Positions 1-8,680 of a stretch of 64,000 nt of DNA are shown in pieces; positions within the stretch are counted from its first letter, which is position 1, and every line of letters begins with the position of its first letter. Both the position numbers and the translations under genes were made by a program. The DNA is from DASZRZ01 sp963732925 (GTDB lineage: Bacteria; Acidobacteriota; Terriglobia; Terriglobales; Acidobacteriaceae). The stretch lies in assembly GCA_963732925.1 (NCBI GenBank), contig CAVTBJ010000009.1, positions 124,001 through 188,000 on the forward strand, read 5' to 3'. The notes beneath the pieces were generated by a model. That model searched no databases. It saw only the letters and a program-made list of their open reading frames with translations, and was not told the DNA's origin.

Positions 1-700
1 TGGAATCCACTACGCGGCCTTCCACTTCCGCATTGGAGGGCACCACGGTCTCGCCGTCGATCACCAGGGGAGCGGAAAGACTGCCGCGGAATGTGTCTCC
101 GTTCTGGGCCGTTTTGGTATCGATGGGGTCGATCAAGCGAACTGCAACGGCCTGTCCCTCAGGAATTCTGACCGTACGCACCATGGGCACAGGCGGTGGT
201 GCCGGCTGGGCCGGAGCGGGAGCCGGCGCAGCAGCCGACACGGCAGGCGCCTGGGTGTACTCATGCTCCGGGGCGACACTGGAAACCGGCGCCGTTTCGC
301 GCGCCGGGATGGGCCTCCGGTGCGCTCTGTGCCGGGGCTCGGGAGCGGGCGCCGGAGGCGGAGCTTCTGCCGTCTCGGGCGGCGGAGCCGGGGCCTCGGC
401 CTGTTGCTCGACCTGGAGATTGTTGACTACCGTGCGCACGCCCTCGACCTGGGCAGCATCGCTGGCGGCCGCAGTCCGCTCAAAGTCGCTGGACACAGTA
501 CCGGAAAGTGTCACCACTCCATTGCTCGACTGAACCTGAATCTGCTTTCCCTGCAGGTTGCTGTTGCTGCTGAGTTGGGTCTGCACCTGCCCCAAAATCT
601 GCGCGTCATTCGGCGCCTTGCTGCGCGAGCATGCAACGCTGAGACTCAGCGCCAGCAGAAGCAGAGCCGCGGACACAGCAAACGACGACTTCGCCTTCAT
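1..700 (-). CDS. BON-domain lipoprotein, 3' end outside window
   Basis: The reading frame starts at the ATG at 698-700 and stays open to the left edge, so the C-terminus is missing (233 codons visible). An AGGAG lies a few bases upstream. Residues 1-24 form a lipoprotein signal peptide ending in SVAC, so the protein is probably anchored to a membrane facing the periplasm. Residues about 34-90 resemble a BON domain, a phospholipid-interacting fold known from OsmY-type proteins. A linker of about 60 residues rich in Pro, Ala and Glu follows, then a beta-rich C-terminal segment beginning around VPMVRTVRIPEG. The architecture is common in Acidobacteria, but the function is not known. BON identification is by pattern only. 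Confidence 0.72.
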   Translation of the reverse strand, partial: MKAKSSFAVSAALLLLALSLSVACSRSKAPNDAQILGQVQTQLSSNSNLQGKQIQVQSSNGVVTLSGTVSSDFERTAAASDAAQVEGVRTVVNNLQVEQQAEAPAPPPETAEAPPPAPAPEPRHRAHRRPIPARETAPVSSVAPEHEYTQAPAVSAAAPAPAPAQPAPPPVPMVRTVRIPEGQAVAVRLIDPIDTKTAQNGDTFRGSLSAPLVIDGETVVPSNAEVEGRVVDS

Positions 701-1115
701 AATTCACTCCTGTAACCTGATTATCAGGAATCCCCGGTGTTAGATGTTGAATCCAAGCTCACGGGCTTTTCTGTTCCGCTATTGTGAACGTTCCCCTGAT
801 AGTATCAACCCGCGCGGGCACAAAAGTTGTCCAAAAATACCTTCGGTCCTGCCCGAAAGGACCATGGGCTGGGAATTGCCAGACACGGCCTTCCGTGACG
901 CACTCCACCCCGCCGGCCAGCTATAGCCACTCTGCCCGATTTTCAGCTAGGTGCGTTTTTTTTGTCTCGCGGTGCACCAATATGATAAAACGTCGCGTCC
1001 ACCATGCAGAGGGAGATCCGGTGGAGATTGCCGGGAGACCGGAACCCGGGCTCCCGAACCTTTGTCCCGCGCGTCTGAAGTGTAGCAGGCTAACGCACGC
1101 GGTGGAGGTAACTGG
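701..1115. other. Long intergenic region between divergent genes
   Basis: These 415 bases separate the leftward BON lipoprotein from the rightward gene at 1116. Short ORFs here have no ribosome-binding site or recognisable product. A TATGAT at 981-986 could be a -10 box for the rightward gene, but no -35 box sits at normal spacing. A T-run at about 957-963 follows no obvious stem. If the TATGAT is used, the downstream gene would have an untranslated leader of roughly 120 bases. No known RNA family was recognised. Confidence 0.4.
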
Positions 1116-1517
1116 ATGTTCGAGTTCGGGGCTCCCGTGTTATCTATGCCAATCCAGGTAGAGCGAAGCAGTTTCGATCCCGAAGCGGGATATGAGTATC
1201 ACGTCTCGTTTGGCCGCAACGGCAAGGTCGACGAGAAGCAGGTGGAACTGCGCGTTCCCGTCGAGGTCGCGGTGTCGATTGGGGAAACCGGAGAATTGGC
1301 CGATTTAAGCTTCGAAATTCCGAAGGGATACCGTTCGCAGGAGACCCTTGCCTTCCTTCGTGGGCACCGCAATGCGCAGTATGTGGAGCCCCGGGTCTTC
1401 GTGGTCTTCCCGGGAATCAACGGGGATACCGTGATCTTGGCCGACGGCCGCCTGGAGTTCGACGCCGGGGGCCGCATGATCGGCATGGAAATCTCCTGGA
1501 ATCCCACCGAGGACTGA
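1116..1517 (+). CDS. Hypothetical protein, weakly DUF2283-like C-terminus
   Basis: This is a 133-residue soluble protein with no signal peptide or membrane segment. The start at 1116 is supported by GGAGG seven bases upstream; an internal ATG at codon 11 is the alternative. The C-terminal part (ADGRLEFDAGGRMIGMEI) has the acidic-glycine then G-x-I-E pattern seen in DUF2283 proteins, but this is a weak resemblance read by eye. It ends 29 bases before mobA and may be co-transcribed with it. No function is assigned. Confidence 0.65.
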   Translation: MFEFGAPVLSMPIQVERSSFDPEAGYEYHVSFGRNGKVDEKQVELRVPVEVAVSIGETGELADLSFEIPKGYRSQETLAFLRGHRNAQYVEPRVFVVFPGINGDTVILADGRLEFDAGGRMIGMEISWNPTED

Positions 1518-1546
1518 TTCCCTTTCCCGCCCCTCTTCCCGTTATC

Positions 1547-2146
1547 ATGACTTCCGTGGAGATTGCGGCATTTATTCTGGCCGGAGGCCGTAGTTCGCGC
1601 ATGGGAACCGACAAGGCCTTCCTGGTGCTGGACGGAAGGACGCTGCTGGAGCGGGCGATGATTCTGGCGCGCGCGGTGACTCCCATGGTGTGGCTGGTGG
1701 GAGAGCGCGATCGATTGGCCCGCTTCGGCGCGGTCGTGGAGGACGTCCACGCGGACCGCGGCCCCCTGGGTGGCATTCACGCGGCGCTCAGCGCGAGCCC
1801 CGTCGATTTTAACCTGATTCTCGCCGTGGACACCCCTTTCGTGAGTGAAGGAGCGCTACGCTTCCTGCTGCAGTGTGCGGAAGAGTCGGGAGCCATGGTG
1901 ACGGCGCCCCGCACTCGGCACGGCTGGGAGCCCTTGTGCGGGGTTTACCGCCGGGCATTTGGGGAAAAGGCCGGGCAGGCGCTTGGCGAGGACCGCAACC
2001 GCATCGATTCCCTGTTCTCGACGGTTCCGGTGCGGGCCATCAAAGAAGCCGAGCTGCGGCGCTTGGCACTGGACCCCACCATGTTTCAGAATCTCAACAC
2101 GCCTGCGGACTGGGAACGGGCACAAGATCGGGCCGGCAGATCATGA
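1547..2146 (+). CDS. mobA: Molybdenum cofactor guanylyltransferase MobA
   Basis: The 199-residue protein carries the N-terminal nucleotide-binding loop LAGGRSSRMGTDKA (residues about 11-24), a GPLGGIHAAL segment and the DTPFV metal-site motif typical of MobA. The family transfers GMP from GTP to molybdopterin, making the guanine-dinucleotide form of the Mo cofactor in the cytoplasm. Length fits the family (about 190-210 residues). Its TGA stop overlaps the start of the next ABC ATPase gene in an ATGA arrangement, so the two are probably translationally coupled, although no functional link is known. No other molybdenum cofactor gene is in the window. Confidence 0.9.
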   Translation: MTSVEIAAFILAGGRSSRMGTDKAFLVLDGRTLLERAMILARAVTPMVWLVGERDRLARFGAVVEDVHADRGPLGGIHAALSASPVDFNLILAVDTPFVSEGALRFLLQCAEESGAMVTAPRTRHGWEPLCGVYRRAFGEKAGQALGEDRNRIDSLFSTVPVRAIKEAELRRLALDPTMFQNLNTPADWERAQDRAGRS

Positions 2147-2943
2147 ATCAAGCCAATCCCTATATCGCCTTTCGGGACGTGAGCAAGTCGTTCGGGGACA
2201 ATCACGTGCTGGATCATGTGAGCTTCGAAGTGATGGCCGGAGAGACGGTGTGCATTCTGGGGCGCAGTGGGGTAGGGAAATCCGTGTCCCTGCACCACAT
2301 CATGGGGTTTCTGAAGCCCGATTCCGGACGGGTGATCGTGGCCCACGAGGACATTACCGATTATGACGAGCAGGAACTGGAGCGCATCCGCAAGAAAGTT
2401 ACCATGGTGTTTCAGAACGGCGCCCTGTTCGATTCCCTCACCGTGGGCGAAAATGTGGCCTTTCCGCTGCGCGAACGCGGCGACCTGAACGAGGACCAGA
2501 TCTATCAGGTGGTGGACGGATTGCTGGAGATGGTGGGAGTGCTGCCCATGCGCGACCAGCTCCCTTCCGACCTTTCCACCGGCATGAAGCGCTCGGTGGC
2601 TATCGCGCGCGCGCTGGCGGCACAGCCGGAATGCGTACTCTACGACGAACCCACGACCATGGTCGATCCGCTGATGGCGCAACTGCTCGGGGATCTGATC
2701 AAGAAGCTGAAGTCTCAACTCAAACTTACCAGTGTGGTCGTGACCCACGATATGCGGCTTGCGCAGAAGCTTGCCGACCGCGTGGTATTTCTTCATGAGG
2801 GGAAGGTGGCTTACTACGGAAGTCCGGGCGAGATGCACAACTCGCCGGAAGCCATCGTGCGCGAATTCCTGGAGCTGGACCTGCTCAATCTGGAACCTTT
2901 ACGTGCAGCCAATGGCCCAAAACCAGCGACGGGCCGCACCTAA
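2143..2943 (+). CDS. ABC transporter ATP-binding protein, MlaF-like
   Basis: This 266-residue ATPase has Walker A GRSGVGKS (residues 40-47), a Q-loop in MVFQNG, a signature written LSTGMKRSVAIARAL (Thr in place of the usual Gly of LSGGM), Walker B CVLYDEPTTMVDP and an H-loop VVVTHDM. The overall pattern, including the MVDP D-loop, matches the Mla/Mce-type lipid transport ATPases. The ATG at 2143 overlaps the mobA stop; a longer open frame from 1873 lies inside mobA and is not the gene. No MlaE permease or MCE protein gene follows here, so its partners must be elsewhere. MlaF-like assignment is a family-level inference. Confidence 0.82.
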   Translation: MNQANPYIAFRDVSKSFGDNHVLDHVSFEVMAGETVCILGRSGVGKSVSLHHIMGFLKPDSGRVIVAHEDITDYDEQELERIRKKVTMVFQNGALFDSLTVGENVAFPLRERGDLNEDQIYQVVDGLLEMVGVLPMRDQLPSDLSTGMKRSVAIARALAAQPECVLYDEPTTMVDPLMAQLLGDLIKKLKSQLKLTSVVVTHDMRLAQKLADRVVFLHEGKVAYYGSPGEMHNSPEAIVREFLELDLLNLEPLRAANGPKPATGRT

Positions 2944-2984
2944 CTTGCTGATTGCGGCCTTCCGTTCGCGGCCTCCGGTGGCAA

Positions 2985-3380
2985 CTAGGCAATCCCGTGA
3001 ACGTGATCGGGACGGATCTTGTAGAGGACGCGCACTTCCGTAGGTGTACGGTAGGGATATTTGTCCTTCCCCATATACTTCTTGGCCATCTTATCGATAT
3101 GCGCGTCCGCCCCTTGCTGGGTGACCTCCACCACTGTGCCGCGGATTTCCAGGTAGCGGTAGGGATTTTCCGGGTCTTGGATGGACATGGAGACGCGCGG
3201 CTCACGCCGCATGTTCTTGTCTTTTTGCCGTCCTTTGGCGGAATTGATCAATACGTTGTTTCCGTCAAAATCGACCCAGACAGGCGTGACTTGAGGTCTG
3301 CCGTCGGGCATGAGCGTGGCCAGATTCGCAAAGGCTTTCTTTTCGAACAGATCACGATAGTTATTGGGAATTTCCGCCAT
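2985..3380 (-). CDS. PNPOx-fold (pyridoxamine phosphate oxidase-like) protein
   Basis: The 131-residue protein reads as a split beta-barrel flavin or F420-binding protein of the pyridoxamine-phosphate-oxidase superfamily: an N-terminal FANLATLMPDGRPQVTPVWVD strand pair, a middle segment with KGRQKDKNMRREPRVSMSI, and YLEIRGTVVEV. The pattern is closest to the small Rv1155-type F420-dependent group, but the cofactor cannot be decided by eye. The open frame extends to 3482, but that extension runs through a dispersed repeat; the ATG at 3380 has AGGAG five bases upstream and gives the normal family length. It lies convergent to the MlaF-like gene. Confidence 0.82.
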   Translation of the reverse strand: MAEIPNNYRDLFEKKAFANLATLMPDGRPQVTPVWVDFDGNNVLINSAKGRQKDKNMRREPRVSMSIQDPENPYRYLEIRGTVVEVTQQGADAHIDKMAKKYMGKDKYPYRTPTEVRVLYKIRPDHVHGIA

Positions 3381-3390
3381 GGCGACTCCT

Positions 3391-3480
3391 GAAAGCAGAT
3401 TTCTCGCTACCCTGGGAACAACAACGTAAAAAACAGATTCCTCCCCTTCGGCTCCGCTCAGGGTCGGAATGACAAAAAAC
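3391..3480. repeat. Dispersed intergenic repeat, two degenerate units
   Basis: Two related units lie side by side between ribE and the PNPOx gene. The first contains an 18-base string (3391-3408) found again exactly at 49528-49545. The second (about 3431-3476) has the CTCCGCTCAGG...GGAATGACA core also seen in degenerate form near 49541 and 45116. Such elements are widespread in environmental bacterial genomes and are often mistranslated as short ORFs; the extension of the PNPOx frame to 3482 is an example. Confidence 0.6.
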
Positions 3481-3502
3481 AAAAACAGAACATCGCGCGT
3501 GC

Positions 3503-4147
3503 TCAGTATGCCTGCCGAACCAGTTCTTCCAGAGAAATCGCGCCTTCGGCTCTCTCACCCCCAATCATCTTTTCTACGTATTTGGCGATCAGATCGGCCT
3601 CTAGATTGACGGGGTCCCCCGCCCGCAGCGACTGCAGGTTGGTGGCCAGGCAGGTATGCGGAATGATGGCAATGGTCACGGTGCGGCCCTGCAAGGCGGC
3701 CACCGTGAGGCTGATGCCTTCGACGGCCAGCGATCCCTTATAAACCACGTAGCGCTCCAGCTCCTCGGGGAGTTCGATGCGCAAGCGGAAGTCCTCGCCT
3801 CCGGGGATGCTTTCCAGTTCCAGGAACCTGCCGGTTCCGTCAACGTGCCCCTGCACGATGTGCCCGCCCAGCCTCTCGTTGGCGCGCACGGGAAGCTCCA
3901 AATTGACCAGGGCGCCTTCGCGCAAGCGGGAAAAAGAGGTGCGCAGCCAGGTCTCCTCGGCCAGGTCCGCGCCAAAGCTGCCGGCGCCCAACTCCACAGC
4001 CGTGAGGCACACGCCGCTCACGGCTACGCTGTCTCCGGGTTTCAGCTCAGCACTGGTATGCGGGGCCTCCACGGTAATGCGGCGCTTGCCCCCGATGCGG
4101 GCAATGCCGGCAATTCGTCCGACTTCCTCAATCAGTCCGGTAAACAT
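3503..4147 (-). CDS. ribE: Riboflavin synthase alpha chain
   Basis: The 214-residue protein has the two tandem lumazine-binding repeats of riboflavin synthase. The first begins MFTGLIEEVG at residue 1 and the second is marked by GGHIVQGHVDGTG near residues 94-106. The enzyme dismutates two molecules of 6,7-dimethyl-8-ribityllumazine into riboflavin and the pyrimidinedione substrate of lumazine synthase. Length and start match the family. The gene lies downstream of ribD on the same strand, separated by an AT-rich palindromic element at about 4150-4325. No FMN riboswitch was recognised upstream. Confidence 0.95.
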   Translation of the reverse strand: MFTGLIEEVGRIAGIARIGGKRRITVEAPHTSAELKPGDSVAVSGVCLTAVELGAGSFGADLAEETWLRTSFSRLREGALVNLELPVRANERLGGHIVQGHVDGTGRFLELESIPGGEDFRLRIELPEELERYVVYKGSLAVEGISLTVAALQGRTVTIAIIPHTCLATNLQSLRAGDPVNLEADLIAKYVEKMIGGERAEGAISLEELVRQAY

Positions 4148-4152
4148 GGCAG

Positions 4153-4324
4153 GGAAATTGTAAATTTGTAATTTGTAATTTGAAATTGGTAATTTTTGTT
4201 GCTGGGGGCTCTCCCTCGGCTCGAGAACAGCAAACCTCCTCAGCGCCTCCGGATATGGCTGGCCTCTTCCGAGTTCGGAAAACTTCTGAAAATTTCAAAT
4301 CACAAATTTCAAATTACAAATCGT
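4153..4324. repeat. AT-rich inverted repeat between ribD and ribE
   Basis: Two AT-rich arms made of repeated TTTGTAATTTGAAATT-type words (about 4155-4198) and their complement AAATTTCAAATTACAAAT (about 4287-4321) flank about 90 bases of GC-rich sequence. The arms could pair into a long hairpin, and the base composition is unlike everything around it. The right arm touches the ribD stop codon. Similar words are common as dispersed elements in other genomes; only this copy was seen here. Confidence 0.6.
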
Positions 4325-5477
4325 AGGGATCGCGCAGGTAGCCTTCGACGGCAAAATCTTCTCCCAGGCGATGCAGACGAAAATTCTTCACCCGGATAGC
4401 GTCCATGGGCCGCGTCCCAGCCATCTCGGCAAAGGGGACCGCGTTGCTGCTCGCCAGAATCCTGGGAGCGTAGAAGAAAAACACCTTGTCGCAAATGCCG
4501 GCCGCCAGCGCCGCCCCATTGACCGTGGCTCCGCCTTCGATCAGCAAGCTGGCGATCTCCTGTTCTCCAAGGCAGCGGAGCATGCGCTCCAGATCCGGCC
4601 GGTCCGTCGCGGCCGCACCGGAAGGAATATCGACAACCCTCACGCCCATGCCTTCGAGTTCACGCCGCTTCGTCTCCTCCGGGTGACAGCAGAAGACAAG
4701 CAGGTCGTCCTGCGCGGACTTGACCAGCCGGGATTGCGGCGGCAGGCGCAGGTGCGAGTCCAGAATCACGCGCAACAGAGGCCTCCGGCGCGGCAGACCC
4801 GTACGGTCGGTGAGCAGAGGGTCGTCGGCCAGGACGGTGCCCACGCCGACCAGAATGGCATCCGATGCGTGCCGCAGTTGATGGACGTGGGCGCGCGCTG
4901 CCTCACCGGTGATGTAACTCGCCGTAGCCCCACCCTGAGACGAGACGTTTCCCCGCCCCGATGCGATCTTCCCATCCAGGGTCATCGCACTCTTCAGGAT
5001 CACCAGCGGCTTGCCGCTGCGGATGAAACGGGCAAAGGCCTCGTTCAGGTGCCGCGCCTCTTCCTCGCACACTCCGGTGACGACTTCGATTCCGGCGGAA
5101 CGCAGCCTTTCCAATCCCTTTCCCGCAACCTGGGGGTTGGGATCCTCCATGGCGGCCACCACCCGTTGCACGCCCGCTTGAATCACAGCGTCGGCGCAGG
5201 GTCCGGTGCGTCCCAAGTGCGAGCATGGTTCCAGGTTCAGGTACAGGGTCATGCCGCGAGCACGCTCTCCGGCCTGCTCCAGCGCCAGAACTTCGGCGTG
5301 CTTTCTAAAGGCATATGCGTGGGTTCCACTGCCCAGGACCTCGCCCGTCGCAGGGTCTACTACGAGGGCTCCCACGCAGGGATTGGGGGAAGCCAGGCCG
5401 ATCCCCTGGCGCGCCAGGGCAAGCGCACGCTGCATGTACTGCTGGTCGGCAATGTCGAGCGGTGACGGCAAGGGCAA
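4314..5477 (-). CDS. ribD: Bifunctional riboflavin biosynthesis protein RibD
   Basis: This 387-residue protein combines a cytidine-deaminase-fold domain (residues about 12-150) with a C-terminal reductase domain (about 155-380). The deaminase zinc site is visible as HAE at 60-62 and PCSHLGRTGPC at 84-94. The reductase has TLDGKIA and a LLIEGGATVNGA segment. It deaminates the pyrimidine product of GTP cyclohydrolase II and reduces the ribosyl side chain, two successive steps of riboflavin synthesis. With ribE downstream it forms part of a rib locus; ribA/B and ribH are not in the window. Confidence 0.95.
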   Translation of the reverse strand: MPLPSPLDIADQQYMQRALALARQGIGLASPNPCVGALVVDPATGEVLGSGTHAYAFRKHAEVLALEQAGERARGMTLYLNLEPCSHLGRTGPCADAVIQAGVQRVVAAMEDPNPQVAGKGLERLRSAGIEVVTGVCEEEARHLNEAFARFIRSGKPLVILKSAMTLDGKIASGRGNVSSQGGATASYITGEAARAHVHQLRHASDAILVGVGTVLADDPLLTDRTGLPRRRPLLRVILDSHLRLPPQSRLVKSAQDDLLVFCCHPEETKRRELEGMGVRVVDIPSGAAATDRPDLERMLRCLGEQEIASLLIEGGATVNGAALAAGICDKVFFFYAPRILASSNAVPFAEMAGTRPMDAIRVKNFRLHRLGEDFAVEGYLRDPYDL

Positions 5478-5730
5478 TCGAAAAGCGCGGCCGGAAGCCC
5501 TGTAACTTCGGAAATTCAGCCCCGGCGCGCGCGACGGCCGGAATTGCTTGATGATCCGGATCCTCTTCTTCTTCCTGATCGAGAATCACGGTCGCCGAGC
5601 GTCGTTTCCGGCGGCGCTGCGGCGGAATCACCTGCACTTTGCTGGACAGGCTCGCCACAGCGGCACGAACCACGCGCAGAACCAGCGCGATCAGCACCGC
5701 TAGGAAGATGACCCGGATCAAAAGTCTCAT
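5305..5730 (-). CDS. Small membrane protein of unknown function
   Basis: The open frame gives 141 residues. The first 30 form a convincing hydrophobic membrane segment (LLIRVIFLAVLIALVLRVV), followed by a basic patch and an acidic patch (QEEEEDP). The last third overlaps the first 170 bases of ribD in another frame and has the Arg/Cys/Pro-rich look of a shadow translation, so the true protein is probably only about 75-90 residues with a frameshift or stop misread near 5500. It sits between ftsY and ribD on the same strand, probably in one transcript. Function unknown. Confidence 0.4.
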   Translation of the reverse strand: MRLLIRVIFLAVLIALVLRVVRAAVASLSSKVQVIPPQRRRKRRSATVILDQEEEEDPDHQAIPAVARAGAEFPKLQGFRPRFSIALAVTARHCRPAVHAACACPGAPGDRPGFPQSLRGSPRSRPCDGRGPGQWNPRICL

Positions 5731-5745
5731 AGCGGCGAAGATCCC

Positions 5746-6717
5746 CTAGGCGAACAGCGATTCCACAAACTGCTCCCCATCGAAGGGCAACAGGTCTCCC
5801 TGCTTCTCGCCCACGCCAACAAAGCGCACGGGGATTCCCAATTCGCGCGAGATGGCGACCACAATGCCACCCTTGGCAGTGCCGTCCAGTTTAGTGAGCA
5901 CCACGCCGGTCACAGCGGCGGAGTCGGTGAAGAGGCGCGCCTGCTGCAACCCGTTCTGCCCGGTGGTGGCGTCCATGACTAACAGCGTCTCGTGGGGAGC
6001 GCCGGGCACGACGCGTTGTGCCGTGCGCCGCATCTTGGCCAGCTCTTCCATCAGACTGCTCTTGGTATGCAGGCGTCCAGCGGTGTCGATGATCACATAA
6101 TCCGTTTTGCGGGCCTTGGCAGCCTGCAGGGCATCGAACAGCACCGCCGCAGGGTCGCCCCCGGCCTTGGTCTTGATGACCTCGGTGCCGGTGCGGTCGC
6201 CCCAGACTTCCAGTTGCTCGATAGCGGCGGCACGAAAGGTATCCGCGGCGCACAGCAGCACGGTCTTGCCCTCGGAGCGAAACAGGCTGGCGAGCTTGCC
6301 GATGGTGGTGGTTTTTCCGGTGCCGTTCACCCCTACCACCATGATCACCTCGGGACCCTCGGTCACCTCCAGTGGCGGGAGCCCTGCCCGCTGCAGAATG
6401 GCCAGCAACTCGTCTTTCAGAACGCGCCGGAGCTGCTCGGTATTCCGTACCTGCTTGCGGTCTACCTTCTCTCGCACTTTGTCCAATACTTCGCGCGTGG
6501 TTGAGGTGCCCAGGTCGGCGGCGATCAGGATGGCTTCCAGATCGTCCAGCGTTTCCCGGTCGATCTCTTCGTGAAGAGCGACCACGTCCTCAATGCGCCC
6601 GCTCAGGTTCTCACGGGTGCGCGAAACCGCCTGCTTCATGCGGTCGAGGAAGCCCTCTTTCTTCGGTGGTTCTTCGAGGCTGCCAAAGAGCGTCTGAATC
6701 ATAGCCTGAATCCACAT
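5746..6717 (-). CDS. ftsY: Signal recognition particle receptor FtsY
   Basis: The 323-residue GTPase has the SRP-type NG domain: a helical N-domain (about 20-105), then Walker A GVNGTGKTT (129-137), DTFRAAA, DTAGRLH, TKLDGTAKGG and the closing GVGEKQGDLLPF. FtsY docks SRP-bound ribosomes at the inner membrane for co-translational insertion. The long acidic A-domain of the E. coli protein is absent, as in many bacteria. The ATG at 6702 is an alternative start, five codons in; neither has a strong ribosome-binding site. The RNA partner of the same pathway, SRP RNA, is also in this window at 62.7 kb. Confidence 0.94.
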   Translation of the reverse strand: MWIQAMIQTLFGSLEEPPKKEGFLDRMKQAVSRTRENLSGRIEDVVALHEEIDRETLDDLEAILIAADLGTSTTREVLDKVREKVDRKQVRNTEQLRRVLKDELLAILQRAGLPPLEVTEGPEVIMVVGVNGTGKTTTIGKLASLFRSEGKTVLLCAADTFRAAAIEQLEVWGDRTGTEVIKTKAGGDPAAVLFDALQAAKARKTDYVIIDTAGRLHTKSSLMEELAKMRRTAQRVVPGAPHETLLVMDATTGQNGLQQARLFTDSAAVTGVVLTKLDGTAKGGIVVAISRELGIPVRFVGVGEKQGDLLPFDGEQFVESLFA

Positions 6718-6889
6718 TATAGAGGCCGGCGGCGCAGCATGCAGGCGGCAGAGCGGGAAAGGCCTGAAACGTGAGTTTTTCGCGCTGACACACCTGCCAA
6801 GCTGCTGCTGCGGTGAGTGACATCCTCAAACAAATTGAACTGAAAAACGCGAGCGGGAGGAAACGAAGGCGGGGGGTTGGTTGCGGATT

Positions 6890-8680
6890 CTAGATTCCGG
6901 CGGCCTGCACGGTCGCGGGCTCGGCGGCCTCGGCCTCTGTCTGCATGGCGCCCGCTCTCTGCACGCGGATTTTTCCACTCTCCAGGGATACGGTAAGAGC
7001 CGCCACCACGCGGGGGTCGAATTTCGTCTCCACCAGCGACTGGATGATGCGCAGCACATACTCCGGATCGCGCGCGACCTGATAGGGGCGATTGGTGGTC
7101 ATGGCGTCAAAGGTGTCGGCCACGGCGATAATGCGGGCCGGCAGGGGAATCTGGTCTCCCTTCAATCCAAAGGGATAGCCACGCCCATCCAGCGATTCGT
7201 GATGCAGTTCGATGCCCGGGATCATCTCCTTCAACTGCCCGATGGGGCGCAGGATGTTGGCGCCGCGCACGGTATGGGTCTTCATGATCTCGAACTCTTC
7301 CGGGGTCAAGGCTCCAGGCTTTTTCAGGATGCGGTCTTCAATTCCGATCTTGCCAACGTCATGGAGCTGGGCGGAAATGCGAACCATTTCCACGTAGTCC
7401 TCGGACAAGCCCATTTCCGTCGCAAGAATGACCGAGTAGCGCGTAACCCGATCGGAATGGCCGCGCGTGTAGGGATCCTTTTCGTCGACCGCGCCGGCGA
7501 GCATCTGAATGGATCCCAGAAACAGCGCGCGGTTTTCTTCCGCTGCGCGCTTCAGTTCCGCCACGAAGCGTTCCAGGTCCTCGGTCATGTGGTTGAAGGT
7601 TTGCGCCAGCTCCCCGATTTCCGTGCGGCTGGTCAGCTTCACTCGCTGGGAGAAGTCCCCCTTGGCGATGGCGCGGCTGGAATTGGTAAGCACCTTCAGA
7701 GGATGGGTGATGCGGCTGGCGGCAAAAATACCGATCAGGACGCTGATTAAAGCAAAGCCCACCGCCCACCAGCGCGCTTTCTCCTGCATCTCGAACACGC
7801 TGGCATAGGCATCGCGCTGCGGTTTTTGCGCGACGACCGCCCACTCCAGCGCCGGCACCGGCGTGTACGTGCCCAGCATGGCTACATTCTGGCCCTTAAC
7901 GTTCAGCACAAATTCCGAGGTTGCCGCTCCTACATGGGATTTTTCGCCGGTCTGGACGAAGCTCTTCACGATGGGGACGCGGGTCATGTCCTGTCCCGTC
8001 GCGGCATGTGGGTCCGCCGAAACCACCAGACGTCCCTGGCGGTCGACGATGTACATCTCCAGACCGCCCCGGCTGGCTTCCTGCAGTTGCTGCACCAGGA
8101 AGTTCAAATCCACGGCGGTGCCGATCATTCCCATGAAGTGCCCGCCCACGGTGATGGGAGTGGTCACGACGGTAACGATGCGCCGGTCCTTGCCGGAGCC
8201 GAGCGCCAGGGGCGGACTGGTGTAGGCGCGCGATTCGATGGCGGCGCTAAAGGCCCGCTCCAGTTCCCGGTGCAGAAACTCGTCCGGCATGAGGGATGGG
8301 ACGGAGATCCCTTTGGATTCCGAATTCAACAGGATCGCAAACGCCACATCCGGGGTGCCGGAGACGAACTGCTCCAGCAGGGCGCGCAGTTCGGGCGCGC
8401 TGACGTTCTGTCCCCGCAGGTCGCCTCCGCTGGAAATCTGGATGGCGGAGGACAAATTCCCCAGGATCGATTCCAGGCTGCGCTGCCGCTGGGAAACGCC
8501 GTCTCCCAGCGCTTTGGTCATGGTCTGCTGCAGGAGACGCTCATTGGTTACCAGGCTCTCGCGGTTCTTGGCCATTACCGATCGCGCGTAGTAATACATC
8601 GGCACCACGCTCACCAGGATGAGAACACTGAGAATGAGGTACAGGATCGGAACCCGAATGGCTGGCAACTTGTGGCGCAA
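6890..8680 (-). CDS. HD-GYP c-di-GMP phosphodiesterase with sensor and HAMP domains
   Basis: The 596-residue protein has a membrane segment at residues 10-31, an extracytoplasmic region of about 270 residues that looks like a double-Cache sensor, a second membrane segment at about 304-321, a HAMP linker (about 322-375) and an HD-GYP domain. The HD pair is in AQLHDVGKIG (H440, D441) and the GYP motif is HHESLDGRGYP (493-503). HD-GYP enzymes hydrolyse cyclic di-GMP, so this should lower c-di-GMP in response to an external ligand. It lies beside two PilZ-domain genes, the usual c-di-GMP receptors. The ligand is unknown. Confidence 0.9.
   Translation of the reverse strand: MRHKLPAIRVPILYLILSVLILVSVVPMYYYARSVMAKNRESLVTNERLLQQTMTKALGDGVSQRQRSLESILGNLSSAIQISSGGDLRGQNVSAPELRALLEQFVSGTPDVAFAILLNSESKGISVPSLMPDEFLHRELERAFSAAIESRAYTSPPLALGSGKDRRIVTVVTTPITVGGHFMGMIGTAVDLNFLVQQLQEASRGGLEMYIVDRQGRLVVSADPHAATGQDMTRVPIVKSFVQTGEKSHVGAATSEFVLNVKGQNVAMLGTYTPVPALEWAVVAQKPQRDAYASVFEMQEKARWWAVGFALISVLIGIFAASRITHPLKVLTNSSRAIAKGDFSQRVKLTSRTEIGELAQTFNHMTEDLERFVAELKRAAEENRALFLGSIQMLAGAVDEKDPYTRGHSDRVTRYSVILATEMGLSEDYVEMVRISAQLHDVGKIGIEDRILKKPGALTPEEFEIMKTHTVRGANILRPIGQLKEMIPGIELHHESLDGRGYPFGLKGDQIPLPARIIAVADTFDAMTTNRPYQVARDPEYVLRIIQSLVETKFDPRVVAALTVSLESGKIRVQRAGAMQTEAEAAEPATVQAAGI

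Noticed and set aside
5305..5477. C-terminal third of the small membrane protein frame
   Set aside because: It overlaps the start of ribD in another frame and has the Cys/Arg/Pro-rich look of a shadow. Only the first part of the frame is likely coding.
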